Shown: positions 37,023-43,813 of the stretch, in pieces
Layout of the letters: every line of letters begins with the position of its first letter
How positions within the stretch are numbered: position 1 is the first letter of the stretch
Source: GWF2-38-69 sp965228125
GTDB lineage: Bacteria > Verrucomicrobiota > Lentisphaeria > Victivallales > GWF2-38-69
Assembly (NCBI GenBank): GCA_965228125.1
Contig: OZ245791.1
Coordinates: 1,736,001-1,800,000 of the forward strand
Direction of reading: 5' to 3'
DNA length: 64,000 bases
Position numbers and translations under genes: made by a program
The notes under the pieces: model-generated
What the model was told of the DNA's origin: nothing
Database searches by the model: none
Seen by the model: the letters and a program-made list of their open reading frames with translations, nothing else

Positions 37023-37044
37023 ACTCTAATTGTTATGTTAGAGT
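37023..37044. repeat. 7-8-7 inverted repeat at the start point of activator gene 1
   Basis: ACTCTAA (37023-37029) and TTAGAGT (37038-37044) flank 8 nt. The predicted sigma-54 start point (about 37037) falls inside it, so it is more likely a DNA-level operator than an RNA hairpin. An inverted repeat of the same geometry but different sequence lies at 40028-40049. Confidence 0.5.
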
Positions 37045-37047
37045 GCG

Positions 37048-37064
37048 AGCAAGAGTCGTGCCAA
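37048..37064 (-). promoter_or_regulatory. Sigma-54 (-24/-12) promoter for activator gene 1
   Basis: The minus strand reads TTGGCACGACTCTTGCT, a perfect match to the sigma-54 consensus TTGGCACG-N4-TTGCT. The start point would be near 37037, about 38 nt before the ATG at 36999. The palindromic site at 37130-37143 lies about 100 bp upstream of it. Confidence 0.85.
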
Positions 37065-37129
37065 TGAATTATAAATTCAATTTCAGACACAAAGGCAAAA
37101 ATTTAACGACCACTACTGCTTATAAAAAA

Positions 37130-37143
37130 TTACAATTTTGTAA
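37130..37143. promoter_or_regulatory. Perfect TTACAA-N2-TTGTAA site upstream of activator gene 1
   Basis: TTACAATTTTGTAA is a perfect palindrome of 6-bp arms with a 2-bp centre. Its centre is about 100 bp upstream of the sigma-54 start point, where an upstream activator sequence is expected. The same word occurs upstream of glnN and next to gdhA, which suggests a shared regulator. Confidence 0.65.
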
Positions 37144-37199
37144 TTTTCAAAACTCTGCCTTTGAAGGATTACACTTCCTCGGAGTAATTTGATAACCCG

Positions 37200-37529
37200 C
37201 TACCATGTTTTTTCAGCGGTTCTTATTCTAACACAGTGTTCGGCATCAAGAACAAATATTTTTCCATCGCCTACATTGCCTGTTCTTGCTCCTTTTGCTA
37301 TCGCACTTAGGGCAATTTGCACTTGTTCTTTTGGCAACACTATTTCAAGTTTTGTTTTTTTTAGTAGATTCCCAACTTCTTTGTGGCTCCTATATACTGC
37401 TGACTCTCCCTTTTGCCTGCCCCTCCCTAAAACAGCTGTGACAGTAGCATAATGTATATCGTTATTTTCTAACTCTGTCAAAACATCATCCATCCTGTCA
37501 GGTTGAACGATTGCTATTATGTATTTCAT
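37200..37529 (-). CDS. glnK: PII nitrogen regulatory protein, copy 1
   Basis: A 109-residue PII trimer subunit ('MKYIIAIVQPDRMDDVLTELE', 'RQKGESAVYRSHKEVGNLLKKTKLEIVL', 'GNVGDGKIFVLDAEHCVRIRT'). PII binds ATP/ADP and 2-oxoglutarate and controls AmtB and other targets. The T-loop keeps Tyr46 but has Glu at position 51, where enterobacterial PII is uridylylated on Tyr; position 49 is His, so the cyanobacterial phospho-Ser site is also absent. It ends the amtB-glnK-glnK series, separated from the upstream copy by 108 bp that contain a terminator-like hairpin, so it is probably expressed at a lower or separately set level. Confidence 0.94.
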   Translation of the reverse strand: MKYIIAIVQPDRMDDVLTELENNDIHYATVTAVLGRGRQKGESAVYRSHKEVGNLLKKTKLEIVLPKEQVQIALSAIAKGARTGNVGDGKIFVLDAEHCVRIRTAEKTW

Positions 37530-37575
37530 AAGTTTTCTCCATTGTCATTAGGTATTATCCCTACTTGTAAAATAA

Positions 37576-37617
37576 AAAGCCTCCATATCATAAGATATCT
37601 GCTGAGACGGAGGCTTT
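37576..37617 (-). terminator. Terminator between the two PII genes
   Basis: On the minus strand AAAGCCTCC (complement of 37609-37617) pairs with GGAGGCTTT (complement of 37576-37584) and is followed by a T-rich stretch (TTTATTTTAC). It would end most amtB-glnK transcripts before the second PII gene. The 24-nt loop is long. Confidence 0.65.
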
Positions 37618-37637
37618 AAGAAGGATAGAAGGAGGAA

Positions 37638-37979
37638 CTATCCTATCGCTATGGGGCCTGTTTCATTCGTTCTGATTCTGACGCACTCTTCTAGATTCAT
37701 TACAAATATTTTTCCGTCACCTACGGATCCTGTCCTACCGCCTTCAACAATTGCTTCGATTGTAGGTTTAACGTATTCGTCATTAACGGCTATTTCGAGT
37801 TTCATTTTCCTGAGCAAACTTCCGGCTTCTTTGTGGCTCCTGTAAACAGCAGCTACACCTTTTTGCCGCCCTCTGCCCATAACGGATGTCGCCGTAACAA
37901 GGTGTATCTCCTTTTCTTCAAGTTTCTCAAGAATTTCGTTCATCCGATCAGGCTGAATAATTGCTATTATGTATTTCAT
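37638..37979 (-). CDS. glnK: PII nitrogen regulatory protein, copy 2 (amtB-linked)
   Basis: A 113-residue PII protein starting 11 bp after amtB, the classical amtB-glnK arrangement in which GlnK plugs the ammonium channel when nitrogen is plentiful. Motifs: 'MKYIIAIIQPDRMNEILEKLEEKE', T-loop 'GRGRQKGVAAVYRSHKEAGSLLRKMKLEIAV', and 'SVGDGKIFVMNLEECVRIRTNE'. As in copy 1, residue 51 is Glu rather than Tyr and residue 9 is Gln rather than Lys. The two copies are closely related, so they are probably a recent duplication. Confidence 0.95.
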   Translation of the reverse strand: MKYIIAIIQPDRMNEILEKLEEKEIHLVTATSVMGRGRQKGVAAVYRSHKEAGSLLRKMKLEIAVNDEYVKPTIEAIVEGGRTGSVGDGKIFVMNLEECVRIRTNETGPIAIG

Positions 37980-37990
37980 AGCTCTCTCCT

Positions 37991-39322
37991 CTATTCTAGT
38001 GTTGTATAAGCGGCTTCTCTGTGTTCTGTAAGATCCAGACCTACGCGTTCAGCATGTTCAGAGGCTCTTAATCCAAAGACCTTGTCTACAATCCAGAAAA
38101 GTATAAAACTCATTATAAAGGAGTATATAATAGTTATTCCTACGGCTTTGACCTGAATCATGAGCTGCACCGGATTGCCATAAAAAAGGCCATCCGCCCC
38201 AGCTGAATTTACAGTAGTCGTGGCAAACAAACCTGTGGCTATAGCTCCCCATATACCTCCTATTCCGTGTACACCAAAAGCATCCAGGGAATCGTCATAA
38301 CCAAGCTTTGTTTTCATAAATGTCACAGATAAGTAACATATTATTCCTGCGCCAACTCCTATTGCGATTGATCCCATGGGAGTTACAAATCCAGCAGCAG
38401 GAGTTATTGCCACGAGGCCTGCAACTGCGCCTGTAATTACGCCAAGCAGAGTCGATTTTTTATTATGTATAAGGTCAAGGATTCCCCATGTCATTCCGGC
38501 TGCAGCGGTTGCTACGTGAGTAACCACAAAGGCACTTACAGCCAGGCCATTTGCGCAAAGCGCACTTCCAGCATTGAATCCAAACCATCCAAACCACAAC
38601 AGTCCTGCACCCAGCACTGCAAAGGGAAGGTTATGGGGAGGAGACATTTTATCAGGATAGCCTATCCTTTTCCCCAGAAAAAGCGCTGCAGCCAAAGCAG
38701 CCATACCAGCATTAATATGCACTACAGTGCCACCTGCAAAGTCCAAAGCTCCCATGCCTCCTAAAGTTCCTAGGAACCCTTTATCAGCCCAAACCCAGTG
38801 AGCAACAGGATCATATACGAACGTAGACCAGAGAAGAGTGAAGATACAGAAAGGTATGAATCTGATCCTTTCCGCAAATGCACCAATAATAAGAGCTGGC
38901 GTTATCACGGCAAACATAGCCTGAAATATCATGAATGCCTGGTGAGGAACAGTGGGGCCATAAATACTGCTTGGAGTCAGCCCTACACCATTAAGTCCAA
39001 TCAACGAAAAGTCTCCTATTATACCTTTCACGTCCGTTCCGAATGAGAGACTATATCCAAAAAGAACCCACTGAATTGTTATGAGGCACAATATAAATAT
39101 GCACTGCATTAAGACAGAGAGAACGTTCTTTCTCCTGACTAGCCCTCCATAAAAAAAGGCAAGTCCTGGAGTCATCAACATTACTAATGCCGCGCTTATC
39201 ATAAGCCAGGCCGTATCTCCACTGTCTATTGGCAGTGCGCCAACTGTTCCACTATCGGCAAATGTGTTTACACACAAGATGCTGATTATTGCCGTTAGTC
39301 CGATTACTGTTTTTCTCTTCAC
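37991..39322 (-). CDS. amtB: Ammonium transporter AmtB
   Basis: A polytopic protein of about 443 residues with a signal-like N-terminus ('VIGLTAIISILCVNTFADSG') as in many Amt proteins, then eleven membrane segments. Amt landmarks are 'DTAWLMISAALVMLMTPGLAFFYGGLVRRKNVLSVLMQ', 'WVWADKGFLGTLGGMGALDFAGGTVVHINAGMAALAAALFLGKR', 'FNAGSALCANGLAVSAFVVTHVATAAAGMTWG' and 'FGVHGIGGIWGAIATGLFA', which hold the pore His pair. The longest frame starts at TTG 39361; GTG at 39322 has AGGAAA 6 nt before it and gives a normal signal peptide, so I use it. It is the first gene of amtB-glnK-glnK and may be read from the sigma-54 promoter at 40058-40074. Confidence 0.94.
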   Translation of the reverse strand: MKRKTVIGLTAIISILCVNTFADSGTVGALPIDSGDTAWLMISAALVMLMTPGLAFFYGGLVRRKNVLSVLMQCIFILCLITIQWVLFGYSLSFGTDVKGIIGDFSLIGLNGVGLTPSSIYGPTVPHQAFMIFQAMFAVITPALIIGAFAERIRFIPFCIFTLLWSTFVYDPVAHWVWADKGFLGTLGGMGALDFAGGTVVHINAGMAALAAALFLGKRIGYPDKMSPPHNLPFAVLGAGLLWFGWFGFNAGSALCANGLAVSAFVVTHVATAAAGMTWGILDLIHNKKSTLLGVITGAVAGLVAITPAAGFVTPMGSIAIGVGAGIICYLSVTFMKTKLGYDDSLDAFGVHGIGGIWGAIATGLFATTTVNSAGADGLFYGNPVQLMIQVKAVGITIIYSFIMSFILFWIVDKVFGLRASEHAERVGLDLTEHREAAYTTLE

Positions 39323-39444
39323 GGTATATTTCCTATTTTTATTTGAGTGAAAACTAATCAAGTATGATCATGTGATTCAATTGAAAAGCAGAATGCATAA
39401 ATCATGTATTAAAGATATTTATTTAGCGCAGTTGGAGCCTGAGT

Positions 39445-39933
39445 TTAATTCAGCCTTTCCACCTCAAGAATGTTTTGCCCAATATCTGTTCCTGAATTTT
39501 CAACGATAAATACTTTTGTTATTTTGCAGTCGTAAGGAGCTTTAATTAAAAAACAGCTTTTATCGCTCTCAAGTTTTGCAAGTTCTGCTTCTTTTGTTTT
39601 CAGAGAGATTTTAGCTGCCTCATAATCATAGCAAGCGTCTTCATAATCGTTTCCGCTAATCGCTTTGTCTTTAAGTTTCACAGCTCTTTCACAGTCAGAT
39701 TTTTTATTAGCGATTAATAGTTTTATCCCTTCAATATCAGCTTTAAGAGCATCAATTTGTGCATTAATAGGAACATCATCAAATTTTACGAGAATATTCC
39801 CTTTCTTAATCGTATCGCCAGCATTAGGAAGTTCTGTGATAGTTCCTGTGTAAACACTTGAAGTGACCAACTCTGCATGAATACAAAGTACCGATAAAGC
39901 CAAAATTGCTGTTGTAACTATAAGTTTTTTCAT
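39445..39933 (-). CDS. Small periplasmic adaptor-like protein (HlyD/lipoyl-type, coiled coil)
   Basis: The product (162 residues from ATG at 39933, which has AGG 6 nt upstream; an earlier ATG at 39939 abuts the AGG) starts with a signal peptide ('KKLIVTTAILALSVLCIHA'). It then shows half of a lipoyl-like domain ('ITELPNAGDTIKKGNILVKFDD'), a helical hairpin of about 70 residues ('INAQIDALKADIEGIKLLIANKK' to 'ISLKTKEAELAKLE') and the second lipoyl half ('CFLIKAPYDCKITKVFIVENSGTDIGQNILEVE'). This is the layout of membrane-fusion proteins, but without the membrane-proximal domains and about half the usual length. It has a near-perfect sigma-54 promoter and lies directly upstream of amtB. No partner pump is nearby. 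Function unknown. Confidence 0.75.
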   Translation of the reverse strand: MKKLIVTTAILALSVLCIHAELVTSSVYTGTITELPNAGDTIKKGNILVKFDDVPINAQIDALKADIEGIKLLIANKKSDCERAVKLKDKAISGNDYEDACYDYEAAKISLKTKEAELAKLESDKSCFLIKAPYDCKITKVFIVENSGTDIGQNILEVERLN

Positions 39934-40027
39934 AATCATCCTACATTTATAATTTTTTGTTATCTGTTTATTTTGTTTTAATGAACTTAATTAATGAATA
40001 TATGACCTCCTGCTTCGCTTGATTTTT

Positions 40028-40049
40028 ATTATCCAAATTTACGGATAAT
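40028..40049. repeat. 7-8-7 inverted repeat at the start point of the adaptor gene
   Basis: ATTATCC and GGATAAT flank 8 nt. The predicted start point of the sigma-54 promoter (about 40047) falls inside it. It has the same arm and spacer lengths as the repeat at 37023-37044, which also covers a sigma-54 start point. Confidence 0.5.
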
Positions 40050-40057
40050 GATGTAAG

Positions 40058-40074
40058 AGCAAAATATGTGCCAA
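40058..40074 (-). promoter_or_regulatory. Sigma-54 (-24/-12) promoter upstream of the adaptor gene and amtB
   Basis: The minus strand reads TTGGCACATATTTTGCT, one mismatch from TTGGCACG-N4-TTGCT. The start point would be near 40047, 114 nt upstream of the adaptor ATG. No strong terminator separates the adaptor gene from amtB, so this promoter may drive both and the PII genes. Confidence 0.78.
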
Positions 40075-40254
40075 TACGAAGGCCATGCTGTTTTAAGGCA
40101 GGCTATATGTTTATGAGATAGATTGTTACATTTTTTTAGAAGGTTATATCTAGAGTATCAGTCTATGTATTAGGCTTTCACTAATGTCAGTTTTTAATGA
40201 TGAAAAAAGACAGTTATGTAAGGTATATTTAGCAAAACCGCAGCAAGTCAAATA

Positions 40255-41097
40255 TCAAAATCTACAGCTTAGTTTTGACAGAGCTATAATAGCGTCAGAC
40301 AATACGGGAGAAAGCGTTTTATTTGCAGGATAGCAAAATCCGATACGACGGAACATTCTTGGCCCTTTAAATGGAATTATTGCCAAGTCGTGGGAGGCTT
40401 CCAATACTCCGGATGGAAGAAATGAAACTCCAATCCCTGATTGTACCAAATGCATAACCTGAGATTTATCTTCCGCTTCCGCAATGATATTTATTTTGAA
40501 TCCATTGCATGCTAAGAGCCCTATGGTTTGTTGGTGGGCTTCACAGGAAGGGCATTCTATAAAATCGAAGTTATGAAGATCTTGGGGCAAGACATTCTTG
40601 TACTGCAATATCGGGTGATTTTTCGCAGCGCAAAGCATATAATCCTCTTCCCATAGAGGTAAAAATATCTCGTCTTCTTTCTTTAACACATCCAAAGTAA
40701 TTATAGCATCATATGGGGTGATGATATTGACTAAAGATAATTTGAGCTGATCAACAGATTGATAAACATGCCTTATAGTATCGGCTATTTTTCCAGGGCT
40801 TAAATAAGGAAAAATAGCAATAGTTAATTTGCAGGTCTTCTTCCTCATGTTAAAAAGTTCTGGTATCTTTGCAATGTCATTTATCACTTTAATAACAATA
40901 GGATATAAATGATGGGCTTCCTGAGTAATGCTAACTCCTCTTTTATGCCTTATAAATAGTTTTGTAGCGAGCTCTTCTTCAAGCTCTTTTATAGCATTTG
41001 AAATTGAAGGTTGGGATATAAAACATCGCCTTGCCGCTAGGGTAATATTCTTTTCTTCGTATACGGCAATAAAATATTTAAACTGAGCAAAATTCAT
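40255..41097 (-). CDS. LysR-family transcriptional regulator
   Basis: A 280-residue LTTR. The N-terminal helix-turn-helix reads 'FAQFKYFIAVYEEKNITLAARRCFISQPSISNAIKELEEELATKLFIRHKRGVSIT' (about residues 3-58), followed by a periplasmic-binding-type effector domain ('LTIAIFPYLSPGKIADTIRHVYQ', 'CAAKNHPIL', 'GIGVSFLPSGVLEA'). It is divergent from the SDR gene at 41241, with several TATGATA/TATCATA elements between them, the usual LysR-target arrangement. The effector is unknown. Confidence 0.9.
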   Translation of the reverse strand: MNFAQFKYFIAVYEEKNITLAARRCFISQPSISNAIKELEEELATKLFIRHKRGVSITQEAHHLYPIVIKVINDIAKIPELFNMRKKTCKLTIAIFPYLSPGKIADTIRHVYQSVDQLKLSLVNIITPYDAIITLDVLKKEDEIFLPLWEEDYMLCAAKNHPILQYKNVLPQDLHNFDFIECPSCEAHQQTIGLLACNGFKINIIAEAEDKSQVMHLVQSGIGVSFLPSGVLEASHDLAIIPFKGPRMFRRIGFCYPANKTLSPVLSDAIIALSKLSCRF

Positions 41098-41116
41098 TTC
41101 TATTCATAGTTATTTT

Positions 41117-41230
41117 CTATGATATCCATCTGGCAATAATATCATAAAACTATGATAGTTGGCTATATTTTTTTGTCAACCGAGTTACCTTGCATGCAGT
41201 AATAAAAAAATAAATAGAAAACTATCATAG
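41117..41230. promoter_or_regulatory. Repeated TATGATA palindromes in the LysR-SDR divergent promoter
   Basis: A palindrome TATCATA-AAAC-TATGATA lies at 41140-41157. Further copies of the word are CTATGATA (41117-41124) and CTATCATAG (41222-41230, just before the SDR ribosome-binding site). These are probable binding sites of the divergent LysR protein; their overlap with the SDR leader suggests repression or autoregulation. Confidence 0.55.
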
Positions 41231-41240
41231 GAGAAAATGC

Positions 41241-41963
41241 ATGAAGACCCCATTAATAGTAGTAACTGGTGCAAGTTCAGGAATCGGCAAAGCAATAGCT
41301 AAGAAATTTAGTGAAAACAATTATCCACTTTTATTGCTTGCCCGCAGGGTTGATAAACTTGAGGAAATGAATTTGCCTAATGCGATATGCAAAAAGGTAG
41401 ATGTGACAAATTTCAATTCTATGCGTTCAGCTATAAAAGAAGCAGAGGAAAAATATGGCCAGACTGATTGTATTATTAATAATGCAGGGATGATGCTTCT
41501 TGGACAAGTAGATACTCAAAATCCTGAAGAGTGGTCAAAAATGTATAATGTAAATGTACTAGCTTTGCTTAACGGTATGCAAAGCGTACTATCTGCCATG
41601 AAAAACCGCCATGGCGGCACTATTATTAATATAAGTTCTATTGCCGGCAGAAAAACTTTCCCGAACCATTCAGCATACTGTGGCACGAAATTCGCAGTTC
41701 ATGCTATTAGCGAAAATGTCAGAGAAGAAGTAGCTGACTACAATGTAAGAGTAATAACCATCGCTCCAGGCGCTGTTGAGACTGAGCTACTTAGCCATAC
41801 AACATCTGCAGAAATTAAAAATGGGTATGAGGATTGGAAAAAAAATATGGGCGGGGTAATAATCCCTGAAAACATTGCCGATTCTGTATATTTTGCGTAT
41901 ATACAACCACAAAACGTATGCATTCGTGAAATAGTAATTGCTGCTACGCGCCAGCAACCATAG
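41241..41963 (+). CDS. Short-chain dehydrogenase/reductase
   Basis: A 240-residue classical SDR. It has the NAD(P)-binding 'VVTGASSGIGKAIAKKF' (residues about 7-23), 'CIINNAGMMLLGQ' (NNAG), the catalytic Ser region 'GGTIINISSIAGRK', the catalytic 'YCGTK' (YxxxK) and 'ITIAPGAVETEL'. An Arg-Arg after the second strand ('LLARRVDKL') suggests NADP(H) preference. GGAG lies 7 nt before the ATG. Similar SDRs act on 3-hydroxy acids or small carbonyls (YdfG-like), but the substrate is not known. It is divergent from the LysR gene. Confidence 0.9.
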   Translation: MKTPLIVVTGASSGIGKAIAKKFSENNYPLLLLARRVDKLEEMNLPNAICKKVDVTNFNSMRSAIKEAEEKYGQTDCIINNAGMMLLGQVDTQNPEEWSKMYNVNVLALLNGMQSVLSAMKNRHGGTIINISSIAGRKTFPNHSAYCGTKFAVHAISENVREEVADYNVRVITIAPGAVETELLSHTTSAEIKNGYEDWKKNMGGVIIPENIADSVYFAYIQPQNVCIREIVIAATRQQP

Positions 41964-42067
41964 TAAAGAAATTCTTTACTTAATCTATTTGTCATGTCAA
42001 CATTTCTGATGTTGAATATTCTGACTTGATCTCACTGCAAATCAAAAACGGATGTAGTTCTGGAATT

Positions 42068-43603
42068 CTATTCTTTGGAAGATTTTTCTGACTCAATACC
42101 GAGTTTCAGCATTTTATAATGGAGGATTCTTTGTGTGGTCTGAAGATCTCTTGCCACGGCCGCTATATTTCCTTTGTTGTTTTTTAGTGCTTCGACTATC
42201 AACTCTTTTTCAAACGACATAACCATCGTTTTAAAATCAACGGCGTCTTCTTTCAAAATAGATGTATGGCTTTCCTTGCCGGTTTGAAGCGAAGGAGGAA
42301 GATGGAAAGCATTTATTACGCCCGAAGAATTAACAAGTACCGCTCTCTCCATACAATTCTCCAGCTCTCTTACATTCCCTGGCCAATGATAGGACATCAA
42401 CATGTTAATAGCCGGAGTAGAAATTCTTTTTATATTTTTAGAGTAAATTTTGTTATACCTCTCCAAGAAATATTCTGTCAGAAGTATAATATCCGATTTT
42501 CTGTCTCTCAAAGCCGGAATATGCACTGGGAAGACATTCAACCTGTAATATAAATCCTCTCTGAATCGGCCAGCTTTAATGGAATCTTCAAGATTCCTGC
42601 TGGTAGCCGCAATAATTCTTGCATTTGTACGTATAGGCAAACCTCCGCCAACCCTCTCAAACGTACGTTCTTGAAGAACTCTTAACAATTTTACCTGAAC
42701 AGATACACTTATATCGCCGATTTCGTCAAGAAAAAGCGTACCATCATGAGATAGCTCAAACCGCCCTATCCTAAGAACATTGGCGCCTGTAAATGCACCT
42801 TTTTCATGACCGAAAAGTTCGCTTTCTATAAGGTTTTCAGGCAAAGCAGCACAGTTAACCGAAATAAATGGCCTATGTCTTCTTTGGCTCGCGTAATGTA
42901 TAGCTCTGGCTACTAATTCCTTTCCTGTGCCTGATTCACCCCTGATAAGGACCGTTGCCTGGCTCTTGGCAACCTGATTTATCAAATTGTAAACCATTCT
43001 CATCGCTTTGCAGTTCCCTATGATGTTATCAGGCCGGTATTGAACTTCGAGTTCATTTTTTAAGCGGGTATTTTCTGCTTGTAACTGCTCTCTTTCTTCT
43101 ATCTCGCTTCTAAGAACCGCTACGCCTTCGGCTGTAAGATTGGACACAATCTCCAAAAGCCTTTTTTTTCTGTTAAGAATTTCTGTGCTATCGGAAGGAT
43201 GGTCCATGCTAAGAGTCCCGATAACTTCTCCCTGATATTTTATAGGCACACATATAAATGCTGTCTTTGCTGAACGCTTGGTTTTTGTCCTTGAAAGAAA
43301 AGCAGGTTCTTTAGATATGTCGGGAATAATAATGCCTTCGCCAGTTACTCCGACTCTTCCTGTAATACCTTCGCCAATTTTGTATTGTCCTCTTTCTTTT
43401 TCTTCAGCAGATAATCCTATTGAAGCTTCTATAATAAGAGAGTTGTCCCTCTTAAGCGTAAGGGCACCTCGCTGCAAATTCATATCACGTTGAAGTACAT
43501 CAAAAACCTCGTTCATAAGCAAATTTATATTCCTCTTGTGGACAAGTATTGTATGGCTTACATGATGTATGATATCCAGTTCTGAAAAGTCTTCTTGGAT
43601 CAT
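42068..43603 (-). CDS. Sigma-54-dependent activator, NifA-like (GAF-AAA-Fis), copy 2
   Basis: A 511-residue paralogue of the activator at 35467-36999 with the same domains and very similar sequence throughout. The GAF domain has 'QRDMNLQRGALTLKRDNSLIIEASIGLS', Walker A 'RGESGTGKELVA', a canonical 'GAFTGA' loop, 'GTLFLDEIGDISVSVQVKLLRVLQE', and a Fis-type C-terminus ('NIAAVARDLQTTQRILHYKMLKLGIE'). The recognition helix differs from copy 1 (TTQRILHYK against TPRILHYK), so the two may bind related but not identical sites. It is divergent from gdhA, with two palindromes between. No sigma-54 promoter was found in front of it. Confidence 0.92.
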   Translation of the reverse strand: MIQEDFSELDIIHHVSHTILVHKRNINLLMNEVFDVLQRDMNLQRGALTLKRDNSLIIEASIGLSAEEKERGQYKIGEGITGRVGVTGEGIIIPDISKEPAFLSRTKTKRSAKTAFICVPIKYQGEVIGTLSMDHPSDSTEILNRKKRLLEIVSNLTAEGVAVLRSEIEEREQLQAENTRLKNELEVQYRPDNIIGNCKAMRMVYNLINQVAKSQATVLIRGESGTGKELVARAIHYASQRRHRPFISVNCAALPENLIESELFGHEKGAFTGANVLRIGRFELSHDGTLFLDEIGDISVSVQVKLLRVLQERTFERVGGGLPIRTNARIIAATSRNLEDSIKAGRFREDLYYRLNVFPVHIPALRDRKSDIILLTEYFLERYNKIYSKNIKRISTPAINMLMSYHWPGNVRELENCMERAVLVNSSGVINAFHLPPSLQTGKESHTSILKEDAVDFKTMVMSFEKELIVEALKNNKGNIAAVARDLQTTQRILHYKMLKLGIESEKSSKE

Positions 43604-43633
43604 AAGATTTGGCTGCTATTTTAGCTATTAGTT

Positions 43634-43647
43634 TTACAAAATTGTAA
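43634..43647. promoter_or_regulatory. Perfect TTACAA-N2-TTGTAA site between activator 2 and gdhA
   Basis: TTACAAAATTGTAA is a perfect palindrome beginning 31 bp upstream of the activator 2 start codon. Its closeness to the start suggests autorepression of activator 2, or a role in gdhA control from about 170 bp upstream. Confidence 0.6.
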
Positions 43648-43674
43648 TTTTGATGCCTAACATACCCCTTAATA

Positions 43675-43688
43675 CTACAAAATTGTAA
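43675..43688. promoter_or_regulatory. TTACAA-N2-TTGTAA-type site, second copy before gdhA
   Basis: CTACAAAATTGTAA matches at 13 of 14 positions and starts 41 bp from the first copy, four helical turns. It lies 126 bp upstream of the gdhA start codon. Confidence 0.55.
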
Positions 43689-43813
43689 TTTTTAAATAGA
43701 AATATTTTAGTTTTTTAAAAGCGCTATAGAACTACCATCTTTGCTATCTAATCTTAGTTATAAATACCTAGCTATTTAAAAACGCACAAATAGGAAGTAA
43801 GGAGAATTAAACA

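Larger units (their letters stand above)
39934..40254. other. 321-bp intergenic region with sigma-54 promoter and inverted repeat
   Basis: No gene was seen here. It holds the sigma-54 promoter of the adaptor gene (40058-40074) and an inverted repeat across its predicted start point (40028-40049). The stretch from 40080 to 40254 is AT-rich; I see no convincing copy of the TTACAA-N2-TTGTAA palindrome in it. Confidence 0.6.

Noticed and set aside
39323..39361. TTG start of amtB at 39361
   Set aside because: It would put a charged stretch before the signal peptide; GTG at 39322 has AGGAAA 6 nt upstream.
40122..40139. A copy of the nitrogen palindrome upstream of the adaptor promoter
   Set aside because: TTACATTTTTTTAG keeps only one arm and is within an A/T-rich run, so it is not convincing.
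43609..43625. TTGGCTGCTATTTTAGC as a sigma-54 promoter next to activator 2
   Set aside because: The GG-to-GC spacing is 11 instead of 10 and the -12 element is poor; it would also point away from activator 2 and start inside the operator.
43729..43745. TTGCT box upstream of gdhA as the -12 of a sigma-54 promoter
   Set aside because: The position required for the -24 GG pair has other bases.
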